Positions 56,232 through 63,635 of a stretch of DNA of 64,000 bases are shown here, in pieces (within the stretch, counting starts at the first letter, position 1; every line of letters starts with the position of its first letter). Made by a program: the position numbers and the translations under genes. Source of the stretch: Pseudomonas kribbensis (lineage in GTDB: Bacteria > Pseudomonadota > Gammaproteobacteria > Pseudomonadales > Pseudomonadaceae). The stretch covers positions 1,240,001 to 1,304,000 of the forward strand of contig NZ_CP029608.1 in the NCBI RefSeq assembly GCF_003352185.1, given 5' to 3'. Under the pieces are notes generated by a model. It was not told the origin of the DNA. It searched no databases and saw only the letters and a list, made by a program, of their open reading frames with translations.

Positions 56232-56594
56232 TTACTTGAGCGCGGCCGCGTAGATATCTGGCTTGAAGCCAATCAGGGTTCGGTCACCGAGATCGAGCAC
56301 CGGGCGCTTGATCATCGAGGGTTGAGCGAGCATCAGTTCGATGGCTTTCGACTGGTCGAGATCGGCTTTGCGTTCGTCGTCGAGCTTGCGAAAGGTCGTG
56401 CCTGCGCGGTTCAACACCGTTTGCCAGCCGTGTTCGTCACACCATTGGGTCAGGTGTTCACGGTCGATGCCGGCGGTTTTGTAGTCGTGGAAGTCGTAGC
56501 TGACAGCGTGTTCATCGAGCCAGGTGCGCGCCTTCTTCATGGTGTCGCAGGCTTTGATGCCGAAAAGGTGCAACGTTTTGCTTGAAACGGTCAA
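56232..56594 (-). CDS. ArsC-family reductase (YffB/Spx-like)
   Basis: A 120-residue thioredoxin-fold protein starting LHLFGIKACDTMKKARTWLD (single Cys in ACDTMKK), with TFRKLDDERKADLDQSKAIE and the cis-Pro loop PSMIKRPVLDLGDRTLIGF. These are features of the YffB-type ArsC relatives, whose substrate is not established; arsenate reduction is unlikely. Start is TTG at 56594 with GGGGG about eight bases upstream. It lies 31 bases before dapD, so co-transcription is likely. Confidence 0.9.
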   Translation of the reverse strand: MTVSSKTLHLFGIKACDTMKKARTWLDEHAVSYDFHDYKTAGIDREHLTQWCDEHGWQTVLNRAGTTFRKLDDERKADLDQSKAIELMLAQPSMIKRPVLDLGDRTLIGFKPDIYAAALK

Positions 56595-56800
56595 GGAATT
56601 GCCCCCTTTACAGGTTGCCGGAAAGAAAAGGTGACGGATTATGCCACGACCGGACGGTTTCGGCGTCGCCGCTGGCCGGGGTTTGTCCCATTGTCACTGG
56701 CCGCCGTCCACCGATGTGCGACATAGGTGCAACGGTCAGCCACAGCCTAAGCGGCTAATATGGCAGTTCAACGCTGTCGATTGTCCGGGATTTCCGCTTT

Positions 56801-57049
56801 ATGCAAACCGCTTATACCGTCCTGATCCTGCTGATGCTGGTCAGCGTTTCGCGTCTGGTCGGACGGGTCATCCCGTTGCCGCTGCCGTTGGTGCAGATTG
56901 CCGCCGGGGCCTTGCTGGCCTGGCCAACACTTGGCCTGCATGTGGCGCTCGATCCCGAGCTGTTCCTGTTTCTGTTCCTGCCGCCGCTGTTGTTCTCCGA
57001 TGCGTACACCCAATTTTCTATGCCAAAATGGACAGTATTAAATCAATAA
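56801..57049 (+). pseudogene. Cation/proton antiporter (CPA1), truncated by an island
   Basis: The first 69 codons encode the two N-terminal TM helices of a Na+/H+ antiporter of the CPA1/YjcE type (TVLILLMLVSVSRLVGRVIP; PLVQIAAGALLAWPTL; LFLFLFLPPLLFSDAY). At about 57008 the match stops, the base composition changes, and a stop follows 13 codons later. The rest of the antiporter is not in the window and should lie beyond the right end of the island. The 206 bases upstream show no gene. Confidence 0.8.
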
Positions 57050-57126
57050 AAATCAACAACTTATGACTATTGTGGTGATGTCCATTTTTTTGCCAAGCAA
57101 ATGGACACTGGCACGTTAATGGGACA
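57026..57126. repeat. AAATGGACA repeats at island boundary
   Basis: AAATGGACA occurs at 57026-57034 and 57099-57107 and as TGTCCATTT at 57079-57087; a weaker AATGGGACA is at 57118-57126. The copies are preceded by TGCCAA at 57021 and 57091. Multiple short sites with TGT/ACA ends resemble transposase-binding ends of TnsB/Tn7-like or Mu-like elements, but this is inference. The sequence TGTCCATTTTTTTGCC at 57079 could be a terminus. Confidence 0.5.
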
Positions 57127-57480
57127 AAAACGCCTGCCTGTGCTGCTTGATTGTGGAAATTGTCTATATGTCTGAGCACTGCATCGAAACTTCCCAGCGT
57201 GCCTGCTGTTCTGGGGTGACAGGAGGATCCACCCCGTCATTTTTCGCTGCCCACAGAGCACCAATTTTTACGTTGGATTTTTCTCAGTAGTCCGCAAGCG
57301 ACTCCATTAAGACGGGGGGGCGCGCGCGAGGCCTGCGCTGCCGCTAGATTGACCAAAAAGCGTCTTCTCCCAACGTCCCTATTGCTGGCACTATGAATGC
57401 ACCATAAGGCTGTGCCCAGTTCTAGAAATTCGGGCTCATGCGTCAAAGCGAATTGAAACCAACATGGATGGGATTTCTGC
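57127..57480. other. Leader region of the island, no gene seen
   Basis: No reading frame here has a ribosome site or a credible composition. A minus-strand frame (57237-57635) overlaps the next gene and looks spurious. A G-run with GCGCGCGC is at 57317-57332. A promoter for the 2TM-GAF gene should lie near the right end, but no clear boxes are visible. Confidence 0.4.
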
Positions 57481-58734
57481 ATGAGCAATGCATCCGAGGA
57501 CGTAAAGGGGAACGCCTCATTGCGCACCAAAGTCAGCCGTTTTTTTAGCAGCAAGATGAGCTTGAGTACGCCGTTCACCCGTAAGTCCGTGAGTCCAAAA
57601 GACCCATTTATCACCTTGAGCTCTGCCAGACCCAAGCAGAAAGATAGCTTGCTGGCAGGCGCCTTGGGAGCAGCGTTAGTTGCCTTTATCGGTGTGATTG
57701 CGGCGTCGGCAGTTTCAATTTATAGCAGTAAAGTCGTTGACCAAGGTGGTGAACTTATCAAGCAGTTCACAGGTGAGCTAACACCTCCTGAAAGTTGGGA
57801 GCTTAAACTTACGCTCCTACTTATCGGTCTAGCTATACTTGTCATTTATTTTCGTGAGAGGGCTCTCGGTGAGGTTGTTAACAGTCGCGTAAAAGAGTTT
57901 CAAGACAGCATGTCGACGCTTCCGCCACAAAATTTTTTGGATGTTTATAGTGAAGCTATTAGACAAGTAGGCGATGTTCGCAGAAATACTAAAATTCTAT
58001 ATCGCGAAAAAACGCTGACCTCCGATAGCTTAGAAAACTCGATTCGAGGGGTCTTGAAAGTTGTGCTGGGCCTCGCGAAGCTCTGGGATGGTGTGGCTTC
58101 TGAAAAAGATACTATGGTGTATCGCGCCAATATAATGATTGTCATTCATCCGGACAGCATGGAGTCGCTCAAAACCCCAGGCAATCCCTTCGAGTCTATT
58201 ATTACTGAAAGCCCATTTTTTCTATATCGTGACAATCTTGAAGCCAGACTTGATTACTCAACGGGTTTGCTGGTTATCGAGAACTCTGCCTTAACTACCC
58301 GATCGAACGTAGTCGACAGAGCACCTGATGATATGGTCAAGCCCCTATGCTTGCCGTTTTCAACGCAAGTTGGTTATGTCCAACCAAATCTTCCTGGCGC
58401 CCCGGAGGGGGTAGTCAATGGATCCGCCTCCTATGTTGGCAACACGACAAAAGAGATCACGAAATGGCTGGACGGACTCTCCACTGCCGATCCGCGTTAC
58501 CATAAAGAGTATGCGAGGGGTATTCGAAATTATTATGAGAATCGTCGCGAAGCACAGTCGATTCTATCGATGCCTATTGAGTTGGAAGGCGAAATTATTG
58601 CCATGCTAAATGTTTATCGTAATAAAGATGATATTTTCAAAGGCGAGGAGCGTGCGCGTCAGTTTGTTGCACTAATGAAGCCAATTTGCTATCAGTTGTC
58701 GAAGATGCTAAAATTGGCCTCGGAATTGGATTGA
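57481..58734 (+). CDS. Two-TM membrane protein with GAF-like domain, unknown function
   Basis: A 417-residue protein. After a basic N-terminal stretch (residues 1-55) come TM1 (about 57-81, LLAGALGAALVAFIGVIAAS) and TM2 (about 108-124, LKLTLLLIGLAILVIYF), so the rest (130-417) is probably cytoplasmic. The C-terminal part, AQSILSMPIELEGEIIAMLN then VYRNKDDIF and ARQFVALMKPICYQLSKML, has the form of a GAF domain end, which often binds small ligands. No catalytic motif is seen. A 58-residue gene follows after 24 bases. In an island with a Gabija-type pair it could be a defence sensor or membrane effector; that is inference. Confidence 0.75.
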   Translation: MSNASEDVKGNASLRTKVSRFFSSKMSLSTPFTRKSVSPKDPFITLSSARPKQKDSLLAGALGAALVAFIGVIAASAVSIYSSKVVDQGGELIKQFTGELTPPESWELKLTLLLIGLAILVIYFRERALGEVVNSRVKEFQDSMSTLPPQNFLDVYSEAIRQVGDVRRNTKILYREKTLTSDSLENSIRGVLKVVLGLAKLWDGVASEKDTMVYRANIMIVIHPDSMESLKTPGNPFESIITESPFFLYRDNLEARLDYSTGLLVIENSALTTRSNVVDRAPDDMVKPLCLPFSTQVGYVQPNLPGAPEGVVNGSASYVGNTTKEITKWLDGLSTADPRYHKEYARGIRNYYENRREAQSILSMPIELEGEIIAMLNVYRNKDDIFKGEERARQFVALMKPICYQLSKMLKLASELD

Positions 58735-58758
58735 TTGTTGTGCTCAGGAGGACTGCAA

Positions 58759-58935
58759 ATGAATGCACTGAAACTTGCTAGAGCCCATTTTGAAGCTCTT
58801 GAGTCTCGCCGCAAGTCCGGTTTAGAGATTGAAGTAGAAATGGTGAAGCGTGCTGACGCTATATTGAAAGGAAAAGCAGTTTCCTTTCCATCCGTTCGCA
58901 TGATTGTTCGCGCAGGCGCTCCTGTCAGCGCTTGA
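58759..58935 (+). CDS. 58-residue protein paired with the 2TM-GAF gene
   Basis: ATG 58759 has a strong AGGAGG eight bases upstream. The product (MNALKLARAHFEALESRRKS...) is a helical, charged soluble protein with no signal and no recognised family. It follows the 2TM-GAF stop by 24 bases, so the two are probably co-expressed and may act together. A longer frame from 58735 begins within the ribosome-site region and is not preferred. Confidence 0.6.
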   Translation: MNALKLARAHFEALESRRKSGLEIEVEMVKRADAILKGKAVSFPSVRMIVRAGAPVSA

Positions 58936-58947
58936 AGTCCCCTACAA

Positions 58948-59202
58948 TTACTGATCCCGCTCCAGCAGCTTGTTGCTGAATGAATTGCTTTTAAATATAT
59001 CAAAACGCAAACGGGTAGGAAGTTTGAGCTGAAGGGGTCGGGTCTGCGACTTTTCAACGATCGGCTGGATTTGGTGGCCGTTGAGCAAGTCCCTCATGAT
59101 CCTTACGCTGGGGCAGGGGCTGCTACTGGTGCGCGTCCAGTTAGCCTGGACGCCGCCGTTCCCATCAGAGTAATTAAGCAGGTAGAGCCCCATTGGCCTC
59201 AT
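58948..59202 (-). CDS. Small hypothetical protein, overlaps the next gene
   Basis: Up to 84 residues (MRPMGLYLLNYSDGNGGVQA...), read from ATG 59202. It overlaps the 3' end of the preceding minus-strand gene by 29 bases, which could be translational coupling. An AGAGAG lies just ahead of the ATG. It has no signal or known motif, and the composition is not strongly coding. It may be spurious. Confidence 0.3.
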   Translation of the reverse strand: MRPMGLYLLNYSDGNGGVQANWTRTSSSPCPSVRIMRDLLNGHQIQPIVEKSQTRPLQLKLPTRLRFDIFKSNSFSNKLLERDQ

Positions 59203-59524
59203 CGCTCTCTTGCCCTGATTCCACTTGCTGATCACGAATCAGAGCGCGCGTCTGAGCTGAAGTAACGCCAACGGCAGAATGAGTATCCTGATAAACCTTG
59301 ACCAAGGTCGGGATCTCATCAGCTTCGTACTGATTACCTTTTCTACTATTTTTGGTGAGCTGAAGAGCGATCACTTCATGATCCACTTCCGCTTCATCCA
59401 TTTTCCCTACCCGTTCGATCGTATGACCTGCACGCGAGGTAGGAGTGGACGTAAGATCCAGATCTACCGCAAAGTCGATAGCATCTTCGCCGGCCTTTTT
59501 GACTGTCTCAATCAATTTTTTCAT
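59174..59524 (-). CDS. Hypothetical acidic protein (116 aa)
   Basis: The product starts MKKLIETVKKAGEDAIDFAV and continues with an acidic, helical sequence (DEAEVDHEVIALQLTKNSRK; ADEIPTLVKVYQDTHSAVGV) and an end of low complexity (QQVESGQESDEANGALPA). No signal or known domain. AAGG stands about eleven bases ahead of the ATG, and the inverted repeat at 59543-59567 lies just upstream. It is transcribed away from the Gabija pair, and might be a small regulator of the island; weak inference. Confidence 0.5.
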   Translation of the reverse strand: MKKLIETVKKAGEDAIDFAVDLDLTSTPTSRAGHTIERVGKMDEAEVDHEVIALQLTKNSRKGNQYEADEIPTLVKVYQDTHSAVGVTSAQTRALIRDQQVESGQESDEANGALPA

Positions 59525-59939
59525 CGTATTTTGCCTTGTGAGGTGACAGAAGAAAGGTGCCTGTCACGTGCGCACCGGCATCCCTATATATAGTCCTATG
59601 CAGTCAAGCGCAAGGGTGTCTTACATGGTCTGAATCTGCCGTGAACAGGCGGTAGTAGAGCCTCCTCTTGGTCTACATGCCTGGATGAAAGGTAGCTCTA
59701 CGGACTCAACTGATGCAAAGCCCGATTGGCAAACCCTTCTCGCCCGCTGTGCCAGTAGAGCGGGGTGTGAATGTCTGGTTGATCGATTTTTTTTCAGGGG
59801 CATGCAAAGCCAGCGGCCAACCGGGTGACCCTGAAATTTCGTGCCACCATTTGGATCCCACTACCCTGAATTCTCAGCTAGGCTGGAAAAGCTGCAGCGT
59901 TACCTGAAGCGCAGTCCTGTTCACTCCAGGCTGCTGGAT
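59525..59939. other. Intergenic region before gajA
   Basis: GTGACAG and CTGTCAC (59543-59549, 59561-59567) form an inverted repeat next to the minus-strand gene. A TATATATA stands near 59584-59592. GTAGAGC (59655-59661) and GCTCTAC (59695-59701) are a second inverted pair. A plus-strand frame at 59713-59907 overlaps the possible gajA extension and lacks a ribosome site. This stretch probably holds the divergent promoters of the defence genes. Confidence 0.4.
59543..59567. promoter_or_regulatory. Inverted repeat, possible operator of 59524 gene
   Basis: GTGACAG, 11 bases, CTGTCAC: a 7-bp perfect inverted repeat about 20-45 bases upstream of the minus-strand ATG at 59524. The distance fits an autorepressor operator or a stem-loop in the leader. 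Confidence 0.35.
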
Positions 59940-61922
59940 ATGGTTAACCAGAAGGGATTTGGAACCTTGATTCTCAAGTACCTGCGTGTCTGTGGTTTCC
60001 ACTCGTTTGGCGCTCAGCCAGTCACGATAGACTTTGAAAAACTCACCTTTTTGATTGGGCCGAACGGTTCAGGCAAGACTGCTACTTTGCAGGCCCTATG
60101 TCGGTTGTTCTCGTTTGATCCCAATCAACGCAGACTCCGTAAATCTGACTTTTTTGTCCCTCATGACGAAGTCGAGCCGCCGGAACAACGCACCCTCTGG
60201 GTGGAGGCGGATTTTCACTTTCCAGAACTCGCCGATAACACCAAAGAGCATCCCACGCTTCCCTGCAACTTTGGGCACATGCGTCTTGATGACCACAATG
60301 GCGTTCCTCGCGTGAGGTATCGACTGGACGCTTCAATTGGGCCTGACGATGAAATTGAACAAAGCCTGCAGTACGTGTTGGATGTCGATGAGGAAGGGAA
60401 GCCTATCGAGGCAGTGCCGGTACCTAGGGAGGAGCGAACGCACGTGCAGGTTCACTACTTGCCGGCCCGGCGAGACCCAGCCGAACACATAACCTATGGC
60501 GCCAACGCGCTCTTGGGTCGGTTGCTTAGAGCGGTGAACTGGACGGAACAACGGGAGAAGATCTCACAGCTCACGGCTGATATTTCGAAAAGCCTGCGTG
60601 ACAATCGCTCTGTCTCGAATCTGGGCGAGGGAATCGCCCAGGCGTGGCGCGCACTGCACAAAGGGGAGTTTTTCAAAGATCCAAGTTTGACGTTTGTCGC
60701 CAGTGAAATCGAATCGTTGTTGCGTCACCTGTCTGTTTCCTTCACGCCTGGGCACGGTGAGCAGCAAGTGGACTTTTCGAGACTCAGTGACGGACAGAAA
60801 TCAATGCTCTACCTGACGCTGGTACTGTCCTCTCAGGCCATTGGTAGAGGTGTGCTCAGAGGCGATGACGACTCCTTCGATGTCGATAAGCTTCGTCCAG
60901 CGGTCTTCACGATTATTGCGCTTGAAGAGCCTGAGAATAGCCTCTCCCCTCACTACCTGGGCAGGATAGTGTCATCGCTCAAAGGGTTGGTGAACCATGC
61001 TGAATGCTTTGACGCACAGGCGCTCATTGCCACTCATGCGCCGTCCATGTTGAGGCGAGTTGAGCCGACCGACATTCGCTATCTCCGATTGAATGATCAG
61101 CGCTGTACTGATGTAAGGACGATCCAGATGCCACCTGACAAGAAGGGGGAGCCTTACAAGTTTGTGAGGGAGGCAGTTCAGGCTTTCCCCGAAATCTACT
61201 TTTCCCGTCTGGTAGTCCTGGGAGAAGGGGACAGCGAAGAGATCGTCTTGCCCAGGCTCTTGGCTGCCAAAGAGCTGATGGTCGACGAAGCCGCTGTGAC
61301 GGTTGCACCTTTGGGTGGACGGCACGTGAACCACTTTTGGAGATTATTGACTGGGCTCAAAATTCCGCACGTTACGTTGCTTGATCTTGACTTGGCCAGG
61401 CATGGTGGCGGGTGGGGGCGAGTTAAGTACGTTTCGACCGAGATCGCGAAATACAATCCTGACGATATTTTCTTGAGCGACGATCAAATTGAAAAAATGC
61501 CCAAGTGGAACAACGCCGAATTCCACATTCTGAAGGTTGAGAAAAGCCCGGACTACAAGCACTGCATAGCCGATCTCGAAAAGCGTGGCGTGTTCTTCTC
61601 TTCACCTATGGATCTGGACTTCGCCATGCTACAGGCCTTCCCTGCTGCCTTTGGCGTCAATCCTGCGGACTTGATTCGCCCGAACAAGAATCAGGTCAAG
61701 GCGGTGCTTGGCGATGCCTGTGATCAGCCAATGCAATACTCACTGGCGCAACGCAAACTATTCATCTCGTACCACAAGCTTTTCAAGCTGGACAGCAAAC
61801 CGAAGTCGCACATTGAAGCGCTGTCAAAGCTTGACGATGAGGCTCTTCTGGCAAATATGCCGCCCTCGCTGTCTCGACTGGTCGATTACGTCATCGCTCA
61901 ATGCGAGGCTCTCCACGAATGA
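59940..61922 (+). CDS. gajA: GajA-like OLD-family ATPase/TOPRIM nuclease (Gabija)
   Basis: GajA is the nuclease of the Gabija anti-phage system. From ATG 59940 (660 residues): ABC-type ATPase with Walker A GPNGSGKT (40-47), signature LSDGQKSMLYLTLVL (about 281), Walker B IIALEEPENSLSP (about 325) and H-loop LIATHAPSMLRR; then TOPRIM with VVLGEGDSEEIVLPRLL (about 424) and LLDLDLARHG (about 480). This is a class 2 OLD nuclease. The downstream UvrD-like gene overlaps by ATGA, as in Gabija. A GTG at 59841 would add 33 residues not needed by the fold; the true start is uncertain. The C-terminus is longer than in the Bacillus GajA. Confidence 0.8.
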   Translation: MVNQKGFGTLILKYLRVCGFHSFGAQPVTIDFEKLTFLIGPNGSGKTATLQALCRLFSFDPNQRRLRKSDFFVPHDEVEPPEQRTLWVEADFHFPELADNTKEHPTLPCNFGHMRLDDHNGVPRVRYRLDASIGPDDEIEQSLQYVLDVDEEGKPIEAVPVPREERTHVQVHYLPARRDPAEHITYGANALLGRLLRAVNWTEQREKISQLTADISKSLRDNRSVSNLGEGIAQAWRALHKGEFFKDPSLTFVASEIESLLRHLSVSFTPGHGEQQVDFSRLSDGQKSMLYLTLVLSSQAIGRGVLRGDDDSFDVDKLRPAVFTIIALEEPENSLSPHYLGRIVSSLKGLVNHAECFDAQALIATHAPSMLRRVEPTDIRYLRLNDQRCTDVRTIQMPPDKKGEPYKFVREAVQAFPEIYFSRLVVLGEGDSEEIVLPRLLAAKELMVDEAAVTVAPLGGRHVNHFWRLLTGLKIPHVTLLDLDLARHGGGWGRVKYVSTEIAKYNPDDIFLSDDQIEKMPKWNNAEFHILKVEKSPDYKHCIADLEKRGVFFSSPMDLDFAMLQAFPAAFGVNPADLIRPNKNQVKAVLGDACDQPMQYSLAQRKLFISYHKLFKLDSKPKSHIEALSKLDDEALLANMPPSLSRLVDYVIAQCEALHE

Positions 61923-63616
61923 TTAAATCAGAAGCGTGGAAGCAGTCCGAAGGGATTGTGTTTGAGCCAAATGCGGAGAAAGCCGTTCGGGAAACCCAAC
62001 TATGTATCGCGCTCACGGCAGGGCCCGGTGCGGGAAAGTCTGAACTGCTTGCCCAGCGGGCCGATTTCTTGCTCACAACGGGAGCATGCCGGTATCCCAA
62101 AAGAATTCTGGCGATCGCTTTCAAGGTGGATGCAAGCAATAACCTGAGAGAGCGTGTATGGCGACGGTGTGGCGCGACGTACGCCTCCCGTTTTGACAGT
62201 TTCACGTTCCATGGCTTGGCAAAGCGAATTATCGAGCGATTTCGTCCAGTACTGACTGGGGACGACGCGCTGGATGTTGGATTTAAGGTCGTCCCGAAAG
62301 GGAAGGCTCATCCCAAGCAAACTGAATTCGCTTTGTTGATTCCATTAGCGCTGAAGATCCTGGATGCCTACCCACCGGCAGTCAACGCAATCCGACAAAC
62401 CTACAGCGACGTTTTTCTGGACGAGTTCCAAGATTGCACCGATGAGCAATATGCGCTGGTCATCAAAATATTTGCAGGGTCTGAGCGGCGCATTACTGCA
62501 GTGGGTGATGTGAAGCAGAAGATCATGGGATGGGCTGGAGCGCTGGACGGTGTCTTTGCCAAGTTCGTTGACGAATTCAAAGCCGTGCACCTGCATATCT
62601 ACCGAAATTTCCGATCGCAGCCGCAGCTACTTCGTCTACAGAACGAAATCGTGAAGGTATTGGAGCCCAACTCCGAAATGCCCGCTGAATTTCTGGAGGG
62701 GGACGGCGGTGAGATTTACGTCCAGTCTTATCTCAACTGCCAAGACGAAGCGACTGGTTTGGCTGAGCAGATTAATCACTGGATCAATGTGGAGGGTGTT
62801 GCTCCGGCAAAAATAGCGATCCTGGTTCGGAACCAGCCTGAGGCCTATACGATTCGGTTAGCAGCTGCACTTGATAGCTGGGGTGTGACTTACCGCAATG
62901 AGAATCGCGCGCAAGATATCGCTACAGAGCCTATTGCCTTGGTCGTAGTCGATTACTTGCTGTGTGTTTACGGCTTGAGAGAACCGAAAGCCTGGACGCG
63001 ATTGATGAGGCGCATCATTCCCGCAGATGACGATACCGATGGCGTATTACGCAAGAACTGGGGACGCTTTATCAAAGAGGCTCGCAAGCTAGCTGCCATT
63101 GACCTGGTGAGCAACTGTTATGACCAGCGCTGGCAGCTTCTCAAGGATTTCCTTTCCATGGTTGGAGTAAATCTCCTGGTCGGGCTTTCGCACGACTACG
63201 AGTCCAGGGATCGCCTCAGGGAAATAATCCACGATGTCAAAAAGTACATTGATGAGGCGTTGGAGAAAGAGCCCGACCTTTTGAAGGCACTTGCGCAGCT
63301 ATCTGATGATCAGTCGGTTCGAATTCTGACGGTACACAAGAGCAAGGGATTGGAGTTCGATAGCGTAGTACTGCTCGGTGTGGAGGAAGAAGCCTACTTC
63401 GGAAAGGATCTTTACGAAGTTCGCTGCACATTTTTTGTGGGGGTCTCCAGAGCTGAGCGAAGGCTTGTTGTCACGACGGCACTGCAGCGAGATAACCTCG
63501 CGAATCTCGGCACGTGGCGGGTCAGACGCAAGCCACAAGAGGAGTTCTTGGGCTACGTGAACCTTTGGAGAACCATTCCGACGTTGGCCTTAGACGGTAT
63601 GCATCTCCACCAGTGA
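61919..63616 (+). CDS. gajB: GajB-like UvrD-family helicase (Gabija)
   Basis: GajB is the superfamily 1A helicase partner of GajA, thought to sense DNA and activate the nuclease. Motifs in order: Walker A TAGPGAGKSE (about 31-40), Walker B VFLDEFQDCT (about 165), motif III AVGDVKQKIMGWAGA, IV YRNFRSQPQLLRL, V ILTVHKSKGLEFDSV (about 470) and VI FFVGVSRAERRLVV. The start at 61919 forms an ATGA overlap with the gajA stop, so they are co-translated. 565 residues. Confidence 0.82.
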   Translation: MIKSEAWKQSEGIVFEPNAEKAVRETQLCIALTAGPGAGKSELLAQRADFLLTTGACRYPKRILAIAFKVDASNNLRERVWRRCGATYASRFDSFTFHGLAKRIIERFRPVLTGDDALDVGFKVVPKGKAHPKQTEFALLIPLALKILDAYPPAVNAIRQTYSDVFLDEFQDCTDEQYALVIKIFAGSERRITAVGDVKQKIMGWAGALDGVFAKFVDEFKAVHLHIYRNFRSQPQLLRLQNEIVKVLEPNSEMPAEFLEGDGGEIYVQSYLNCQDEATGLAEQINHWINVEGVAPAKIAILVRNQPEAYTIRLAAALDSWGVTYRNENRAQDIATEPIALVVVDYLLCVYGLREPKAWTRLMRRIIPADDDTDGVLRKNWGRFIKEARKLAAIDLVSNCYDQRWQLLKDFLSMVGVNLLVGLSHDYESRDRLREIIHDVKKYIDEALEKEPDLLKALAQLSDDQSVRILTVHKSKGLEFDSVVLLGVEEEAYFGKDLYEVRCTFFVGVSRAERRLVVTTALQRDNLANLGTWRVRRKPQEEFLGYVNLWRTIPTLALDGMHLHQ

Positions 63617-63635
63617 GGAAGAATGCTTGCGTGGC

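Noticed and set aside
57237..57635. Minus-strand 132-codon frame at the island's left end
   Set aside because: It overlaps the start of the 2TM-GAF gene by 155 bases and lacks a ribosome site and domain.
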